This document shows, in pieces, positions 59,315 to 64,000 of a stretch of 64,000 nucleotides of DNA; position 1 is the first letter of the stretch, and each line of letters begins with the position of its first letter. The stretch is from DATKCF01 sp035513345 (GTDB lineage Bacteria; Gemmatimonadota; Gemmatimonadetes; Longimicrobiales; RSA9). The notes beneath the pieces are model-generated. The model saw nothing but the letters and a program-made list of their open reading frames with translations. It was not told the DNA's origin and ran no database searches. Where the stretch lies: contig DATKCF010000035.1 in the NCBI GenBank assembly GCA_035513345.1, positions 1 through 64,000 on the forward strand, given 5' to 3'. The position numbers were made by a program, and so were the translations under genes.

Positions 59315-61209
59315 CACCGTGATGGCCCGGCGATGCGGTCTATCAGCGCACGCAATGTATCGGCAATCGCACGGTCGCGGTCGATCCGGTTGTCCTGCTC
59401 CCACGGGTCCGCCAGCAGTTCGTACAACTCCGTCTGTCCGTCGCCTCGCCGAATGAAGTGGTGCGATCCGTCAATCACGGAGTGCAGATCACCGCGGCTC
59501 ACAGGATAGTGGTCGGGCCGGAACGTGCGACCACTGAGTTTCGCGTATATCGGTTCCGGTCCGGGCGAGCCATCGGCCCAGTGTGCCGAAAGCGGCGTAC
59601 CCGGAAACGTGACGGGATCACTGCCCGTCAGGTCGCATACCGTGCTCGCGATGTCGCGCACGCTGACCGGCGTGTCGACCCGCTGGCCTGCCGGCACTCG
59701 CGCACCGTTGATCACGATCAGTGGAACGTGCAGCGACGGAACGTACAGGCTGTTGGCGTGCGTCATCACGCCATTCTCCATGAACTCCTCGCCATGATCG
59801 GATGTGATGATCACGATCGTGTCATCGAGGATGCCGCGTGCGTCGAGGTCGTCGAGCATCGCGCCGACATGGGCATCCATGTACGCGATCGCGCCATCGT
59901 ACGCGTCCTGCTCCGCGCGAATCTGATCCGGCGTCCACTCCCAGCCCGGCAGGTCCAGGTGCATCGGGTTGCCGCGCGGCAGCGACTCACCGAATCGCGT
60001 GTCGAACGGCGGCGGCGGCAGGTACGGCGCGTGCCCGTCGAAGAAGTTGAGGAACGCGAAGAACGGACGGTCCGCCGCGTTGCCGTCGACCCAGCTCATG
60101 AAATCGGCGCGCACCCGGTCCGCGGGCTTTCTGCCCAGCAGCTCGTACCAGCCGAGTGGCTCGCGCAACCTGCAGCCGACTTCATTGCGCGTTCCACAGC
60201 CGATCAGCATGCCGAGCGCCGAACTGCCGACCATCTGAGACGGCGACTGCGGGAAATCGTCATGGCGAGCGAATCCGCGGCCGAGCCCCGTCTCCCATGT
60301 CGTGTACGCGGGGTTCGCGGTGAACGCGACGGTCGAGTAGCCTCGGCCCGCCAGATGCTCGGCCAGAGTCGCCAGCCCTTCATCGAGCGGGTCGTCCCAG
60401 TCTGCCGACATCTCGTGATGCCACCGGCCCGTGAACATGGATACGTGTGACGGAAGCGTCCACGGCGCCGTCGAGTACGCGTACTCGAACGTCACGCCGC
60501 GCGCGGCCCACCGGTCCAGCTCGGGCGTCGTGTCACGGGCGTATCCATACATGCCCAGGCTGCGGGCTCGCACGGTGTCGAGCACGATCAGCAGGACGTT
60601 CGGCGCACCGTTCGCCGCGGCCGGCAGCCCGCGCAACGTGTTCCATTCCCTCAGCCGCAGGAACCCGCGAGTTCCGACAGCCAGCCCGCCGAGCGCAAGA
60701 GCGGATGACAGCACAAACCGGCGCCTGTCGATGGCCGGCAGATCCCCGGCGCCGACGGCACCCGGCTCACGACGCCGGAACGACAGTGAAGTCCAGCCGA
60801 TCAGCCTTTCCACCAGGCCAGGCTTCGCCGCTGCGGACCTGCCGAGGAAGACCGCGATGCCGAGCGCCAGGACCAGCTTCGCCACAATGTGGACCGGGTG
60901 ATAATGGAGGATCACCGTCAGCACCGCGGGGAACGCGGTGACGGTGACGGCCGCCTGAAGCGAGCGCAACCGCTCGAAGCGAAGCGCGAGCAGAACGAGC
61001 GACCCGGCGGCGATCAGACAGAAAATGACATCGGCCAGCGGCGCCATCCAGATCACGTCGCGGCTGACACGGATGATCCGGTCGAGTACGATGCGCTTGA
61101 CACCGAACAACGCGATCTCGGCAAAGCCGGCGGCCAGACCGAACCACACGGCCAGTACGAACGTGCGGCTGATCCATCGCGTTGCGCCAGTCGATGTGGC
61201 AGCGCTCAC
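59314..61209 (-). CDS. Sulfatase-fold membrane enzyme, possible phosphoglycol/phosphoethanolamine-type transferase
   Basis: About 631 aa. The N-terminal 230 residues contain several membrane helices (FVLAVWFGLAAGFAEIALFG, APLADVIFCLIAAGSLVLLA). The C-terminal alkaline-phosphatase-fold domain has LLIVLDTVRARSLGMYGY and the metal site IITSDHGEEFMENG. The nucleophile position reads WTLPSHVSMFTG: a Thr instead of the Cys/Ser needed for formylglycine sulfatases. It is therefore more likely a transferase with a Thr nucleophile than a true sulfatase. The GTG start at 61209 overlaps the preceding stop (GTGA). Confidence 0.85.
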   Translation of the reverse strand: MSAATSTGATRWISRTFVLAVWFGLAAGFAEIALFGVKRIVLDRIIRVSRDVIWMAPLADVIFCLIAAGSLVLLALRFERLRSLQAAVTVTAFPAVLTVILHYHPVHIVAKLVLALGIAVFLGRSAAAKPGLVERLIGWTSLSFRRREPGAVGAGDLPAIDRRRFVLSSALALGGLAVGTRGFLRLREWNTLRGLPAAANGAPNVLLIVLDTVRARSLGMYGYARDTTPELDRWAARGVTFEYAYSTAPWTLPSHVSMFTGRWHHEMSADWDDPLDEGLATLAEHLAGRGYSTVAFTANPAYTTWETGLGRGFARHDDFPQSPSQMVGSSALGMLIGCGTRNEVGCRLREPLGWYELLGRKPADRVRADFMSWVDGNAADRPFFAFLNFFDGHAPYLPPPPFDTRFGESLPRGNPMHLDLPGWEWTPDQIRAEQDAYDGAIAYMDAHVGAMLDDLDARGILDDTIVIITSDHGEEFMENGVMTHANSLYVPSLHVPLIVINGARVPAGQRVDTPVSVRDIASTVCDLTGSDPVTFPGTPLSAHWADGSPGPEPIYAKLSGRTFRPDHYPVSRGDLHSVIDGSHHFIRRGDGQTELYELLADPWEQDNRIDRDRAIADTLRALIDRIAGPSR

Positions 61210-62243
61210 GCCGTGTGCTCCGCCGGCGAGCCGTGCACCGGATCGTGAGCGGAGTCCTTCGCCCTGACCCGGCCAGTGATGTAGAGGGTCGCGCCGATCG
61301 TCGCGATCGGGATCATGCTCAGACGCCACAGGATGAGCAGCGCGGCGCCACCACTCGCCCCAGCCAGACTGAACAACTGCTCGAACGCAGCTTCACCAAC
61401 GCCGATTCCGCCGGGTGTGAGCGGCAGCGCGTTCGCGACCATGCCGAGCATCGAAAGGAATCCGACGACCGTCCACGAGACGGACGGCAGGATCACGCTG
61501 GCGACAACGATGTATGTCGCGGCCACTCCCAGATGGCCGGCCAGTGAAATGAGTGCGGCCACGGCGAGCGCCCGCTTGCGATCGCCGAACGCGTGTACGG
61601 CATCCGCAATGCGCTCGACGTAGCGGCGCAGCGGCATCCGTGCCATCAACCACGCGTACAGCCGGCTCCCGCGCAGCCGCTTGGACCACGCCAGTGCTAC
61701 CACGACCGCGATCGCGACCAGCGCGGCGGACGCAGTGAGCACGATGGCCCACAGGATCGCGCTCGATGCCACCAGTTCGGCGTTCGTGACGACCAGACCC
61801 AGCACGAGTGCGAGCACCGCCGTCAGCCCGACGACCCGATCGACCAGCACCACCGTCGCGACCTCTACGCCGCGACCCGCGTTCTCGCGCGCAAGGTAGT
61901 ACAGCTTGACGATGTCGCCTCCCGTACCGCCCGGAAAGCAGAAGTGGAAGAACACGCCGACAGGCACGACGCGATAGGCGAGGCGCCGTGTCAGCCGCAG
62001 GCCGGCCGCCCGGAACAGAACGCGCAGGCGTTCCGCCTCGACACACGCGCCGTACAACGTGAGGCCGAGCAGAACGAGCAGCACCCATGGACTCCCGAAG
62101 ACCGGCTCGAGAGCGCGCAGCCCCGACCGGGTCAACACCCACACCAGCAGGCCCGCGCCAAGGAGGACGCGAAGCACCGCAAGGACGATCCGCCAGGGAC
62201 GCTTGCGACGGCCGTTCGGGACGCCGGTCAACCGACCCGGCAC
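61206..62243 (-). CDS. UPF0104/LPG-synthase transmembrane domain protein
   Basis: About 345 aa with eight or nine membrane segments. HFCFPGGTGGDIVKLYYLAR, VVLVDRVVGLTAVLALVLGL and VANALPLTPGGIGVGEAAFE are the diagnostic motifs of the lysylphosphatidylglycerol synthase membrane domain (UPF0104), thought to move lipids or lipid-linked sugars. There is no catalytic synthase domain. The open frame reaches 62696, and starts at TTG 62288 (overlapping the methyltransferase stop) or GTG 62243 (GAGGAG nine bases upstream) are best; the latter is used here. Confidence 0.85.
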   Translation of the reverse strand: MPGRLTGVPNGRRKRPWRIVLAVLRVLLGAGLLVWVLTRSGLRALEPVFGSPWVLLVLLGLTLYGACVEAERLRVLFRAAGLRLTRRLAYRVVPVGVFFHFCFPGGTGGDIVKLYYLARENAGRGVEVATVVLVDRVVGLTAVLALVLGLVVTNAELVASSAILWAIVLTASAALVAIAVVVALAWSKRLRGSRLYAWLMARMPLRRYVERIADAVHAFGDRKRALAVAALISLAGHLGVAATYIVVASVILPSVSWTVVGFLSMLGMVANALPLTPGGIGVGEAAFEQLFSLAGASGGAALLILWRLSMIPIATIGATLYITGRVRAKDSAHDPVHGSPAEHTA

Positions 62244-62284
62244 GCCAGCGTTCTCCTCGATACCGACGTGAAGCCCTGCGCCCG

Positions 62285-63085
62285 TCAAACCGCCTGTCTC
62301 CGGAACACCGACAGAAGCATGTTGCCGCGCGCGACCTGCGGCAGCAGAGCATTCGAGGCCGCGAGCAGTGCCGCCCGCGTGTAGTAGTTGAGCTGGGCCC
62401 CGATCGAGTTGCCGAGCCAGTCCTTGCGAAGCTCGCTCGTCACGGATTCGAAGTGGAAGTCCTCGAAGCCGTGCCGCCCGAACACTTCCCGGATCTCCGA
62501 TGTATGCAATGCCCGCTGGTTCGGCGTCAGACCGCCCAGCGGCTTCAGACGGTGCACGACGTTCAGGAACATCCACGTCGGCGGGTTGTGCGCGTTGGCA
62601 TCGAGCGCAACCACGACGCCGCCCGGTCTCACGATTCGCTTCAACTCCGCGGCGACGGCGTCCATCTTCGTGAAATGGTGCAGCAGCAGGCCGCACGTGC
62701 AGGCGTCAATCGCGCCGTCCTGGATGGGGATCCGCTCCGCATCGGCGTTCATGACGTTCGCGTGGTGACCCGCGCTGCGAATCGTGTCTCGCGCAACGCG
62801 TACACCTTCGCTCGACAGGTCCGCCGCGACTACCGTGAAACCCGCCTCCAGCAGACATGTCGCCTGCGTGCCCGAGCCGCAACCCAGGTCCAGCGCGCGT
62901 CCGCCGCCCGACCGCTCCCACGCCAGACTCGCCATCTTCCGGTAAATGTCGTCGCGGAACTGGTCGAACCGCTTGCGCCGCCGGAACAGGCTGTCGTAGA
63001 ACTGCCGCTCCGACGTCTTGTCCTGACCCGACGCGATTCGCCCATCCATTGACTGCGCCCGCGCCACCGCCGGGTCACCGTTCAT
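62285..63085 (-). CDS. Class I SAM-dependent methyltransferase
   Basis: About 266 aa. Motif I ALDLGCGSGTQATCLLEAGF and the post-motif AADLSSEGVRVARDTI bind SAM; GLLLHHFTKMDAVAAELKRI and IVRPGGVVVALDANA complete the fold. It probably methylates a sugar or lipid intermediate in the surface polysaccharide cluster. The start ATG 63085 is set by a strong GGAGGAG; the frame is open to 63271. It is the first gene of the ten-gene operon. Confidence 0.9.
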   Translation of the reverse strand: MNGDPAVARAQSMDGRIASGQDKTSERQFYDSLFRRRKRFDQFRDDIYRKMASLAWERSGGGRALDLGCGSGTQATCLLEAGFTVVAADLSSEGVRVARDTIRSAGHHANVMNADAERIPIQDGAIDACTCGLLLHHFTKMDAVAAELKRIVRPGGVVVALDANAHNPPTWMFLNVVHRLKPLGGLTPNQRALHTSEIREVFGRHGFEDFHFESVTSELRKDWLGNSIGAQLNYYTRAALLAASNALLPQVARGNMLLSVFRRQAV

Positions 63086-63519
63086 GCACTCCTCCGTCTT
63101 CTCGTCCCGTCCTGCCGGCCAATTTCGGCAACGATCAACAAGAACCGGGCCCGTGGTCCCCGCGTCCTCGCCGGGCGGATCCGTCCCCTCGCCGGCCCGC
63201 CCGCCCCGCGCACCGCTACATCTGTCGCGCTCCCGCAACGAAGCCGCCGCAGGTAGCGATGCGGGTCGCATTTCGAGCGATCCAGCCTCGCCGCGGCACG
63301 ACCCGCATGACCTCCGCTACTCCGTTCCGGCGGCCGAAACTTCTTGCGCGGCCACGATCCGGCCGGCGTGCGGATATCCTTGCGGTTGTGCGGAAAACGC
63401 GATTGCCCCCCGTCTTGCCACTGTGTACCCCCGACCGACCTCGGCCTCCCCGGGCCACCCGACGATGGACCCTGATGACGCTCCTTCGAAAGCGACGCAT
63501 GGAAGGATCCGAACGTCCC
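63086..63519. other. Divergent intergenic region
   Basis: 434 bases between the polysaccharide operon and the following plus-strand gene. It probably holds promoters for both directions. Open frames here have no family resemblance, and I saw no clear repeat, hairpin or promoter pair. Confidence 0.4.
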
Positions 63520-64000
63520 ATGGGAATTCTGGAGGAACTCGAGCTGCTGGCCCGGAAGGCCCGCTTCCTCGTGCTCGGAGTACCGGTCCTCCTGTTGATC
63601 GGGCTCGGAACCGGCAAGCTGCTGGGAAGCGTTCTGAACGTCCCGGCCGACCAGCCCGCGAGAATCGTTGCCGCGGGTGTGCCCTCGCCACAGATCCGGC
63701 TCAACTCGTTGTCCTGGTACATGCAGAAGGCACTTCTGTCAGGCGACACGACGGCGAACCAGGTCCGTCATTACCGCGATGAGATCGCACCGATCGAACA
63801 TGTGTTGCGCAGGCGGGGTGTTCCGATCGATGTCGCCCGTCGCGTTGCATGGCCGCTCGTGGCCCACGCGAACGAGGCGGGTGTCGATGCGGCGACCGTC
63901 ATTTCGGTGATGCTGATCGAGAGCGCGGGCAAGCCGGACGCGACCAGCTCGGTCGGCGCGCGCGGTCTGATGCAGGTAATGCCGCTGTGGACGGGTCACT
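63520..64000 (+). CDS. Lytic transglycosylase, 5' part (runs off the window)
   Basis: The visible 160 codons begin with MGILEELELLARKARFLVLG and a hydrophobic helix (LGVPVLLLIGLGTGKLLG), an uncleaved signal or anchor. They continue into a goose-type lysozyme domain: VISVMLIESAGKPDATSSVG holds the catalytic Glu, followed by GARGLMQVMPLWTG. It should cleave peptidoglycan from the outer face of the inner membrane. In-frame ATGs at 63475 and 63499 are alternatives; 63520 follows GGAAGGA at some distance. The stop lies beyond the window. Confidence 0.85.
   Translation, partial: MGILEELELLARKARFLVLGVPVLLLIGLGTGKLLGSVLNVPADQPARIVAAGVPSPQIRLNSLSWYMQKALLSGDTTANQVRHYRDEIAPIEHVLRRRGVPIDVARRVAWPLVAHANEAGVDAATVISVMLIESAGKPDATSSVGARGLMQVMPLWTGH

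Noticed and set aside
1..64000. CRISPR arrays, tRNA and rRNA genes, insertion sequences, prophage
   Set aside because: No short regularly spaced repeats with unique spacers, no cloverleaf-like or rRNA segments, and no transposase, integrase or phage structural genes were seen. The 60-base spaced TGTGCA motifs have too few units and no cas genes.

Overview
The window is high-GC, densely coded DNA from a Gram-negative bacterium. The mix of families suggests Gemmatimonadota or a near relative. It includes short proteins made of carboxypeptidase-regulatory (CPR) repeats plus a TonB-plug-like domain, a GWxTD-domain lipoprotein, a PorV-like barrel beside a subtilase with a type-IX-like tail, PD40 fragments, and a compact sigma factor without region 1.1. 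This placement is inferred from gene content; no rRNA is present. I saw no tRNA, rRNA, CRISPR array, phage module or insertion sequence.

Layout. 0-5.4 kb: a primary-type sigma factor, a single-domain response regulator, a DUF1328 membrane peptide, a broken small gene, and a large beta-barrel protein. 5.4-12.8 kb (minus): ssb, a sodium/solute symporter, a GMC oxidoreductase with its Tat-exported subunit 3, and a DUF1854 protein with an ABC exporter of the kind linked to cyanophycin. A possible 49-aa ORF and a strong hairpin lie upstream of the exporter. 13-19.5 kb: a membrane protein, a ScyD/ScyE-type lipoprotein, then a decayed and duplicated zone. That zone holds two diverged copies of a roughly 700-800 bp segment, PD40 and CPR/plug pseudogenes, and one intact CPR/plug gene.

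19.5-32 kb (all minus): DNA polymerase I with lost proofreading residues, a cold-shock protein, an HD-GYP and HEAT-repeat pair sharing an N-terminal domain, an Slt-type lytic transglycosylase, a short CPR/plug protein, a GWxTD lipoprotein and a TolQ/ExbB-type protein. 32-37.9 kb (minus): oligopeptide transporter OppB-C-D-F without a binding protein, a LipM-like lipoyl enzyme, GcvH, and an orphan phospho-acceptor-like helix pair. At 38.1-38.3 kb a tiny expressed-looking unit combines a full-length Shine-Dalgarno sequence with a perfect terminator. 38.4-49.2 kb (plus): two acyl-CoA dehydrogenases, a secreted subtilase coupled to a PorV-like barrel, a GroES-like protein, and small membrane and regulatory genes (DUF2975 + XRE regulator, DUF4386).

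49.2-63.1 kb (minus): a tightly overlapping ten-gene operon for a surface polysaccharide or glycolipid. It encodes a methyltransferase, UPF0104-type membrane protein, sulfatase-fold enzyme, DegT aminotransferase, FemAB-like acyltransferase, polysaccharide deacetylase, bi-domain dehydrogenase, heparinase-like protein, asparagine synthase and GT2 glycosyltransferase. The window ends inside a second lytic transglycosylase gene.
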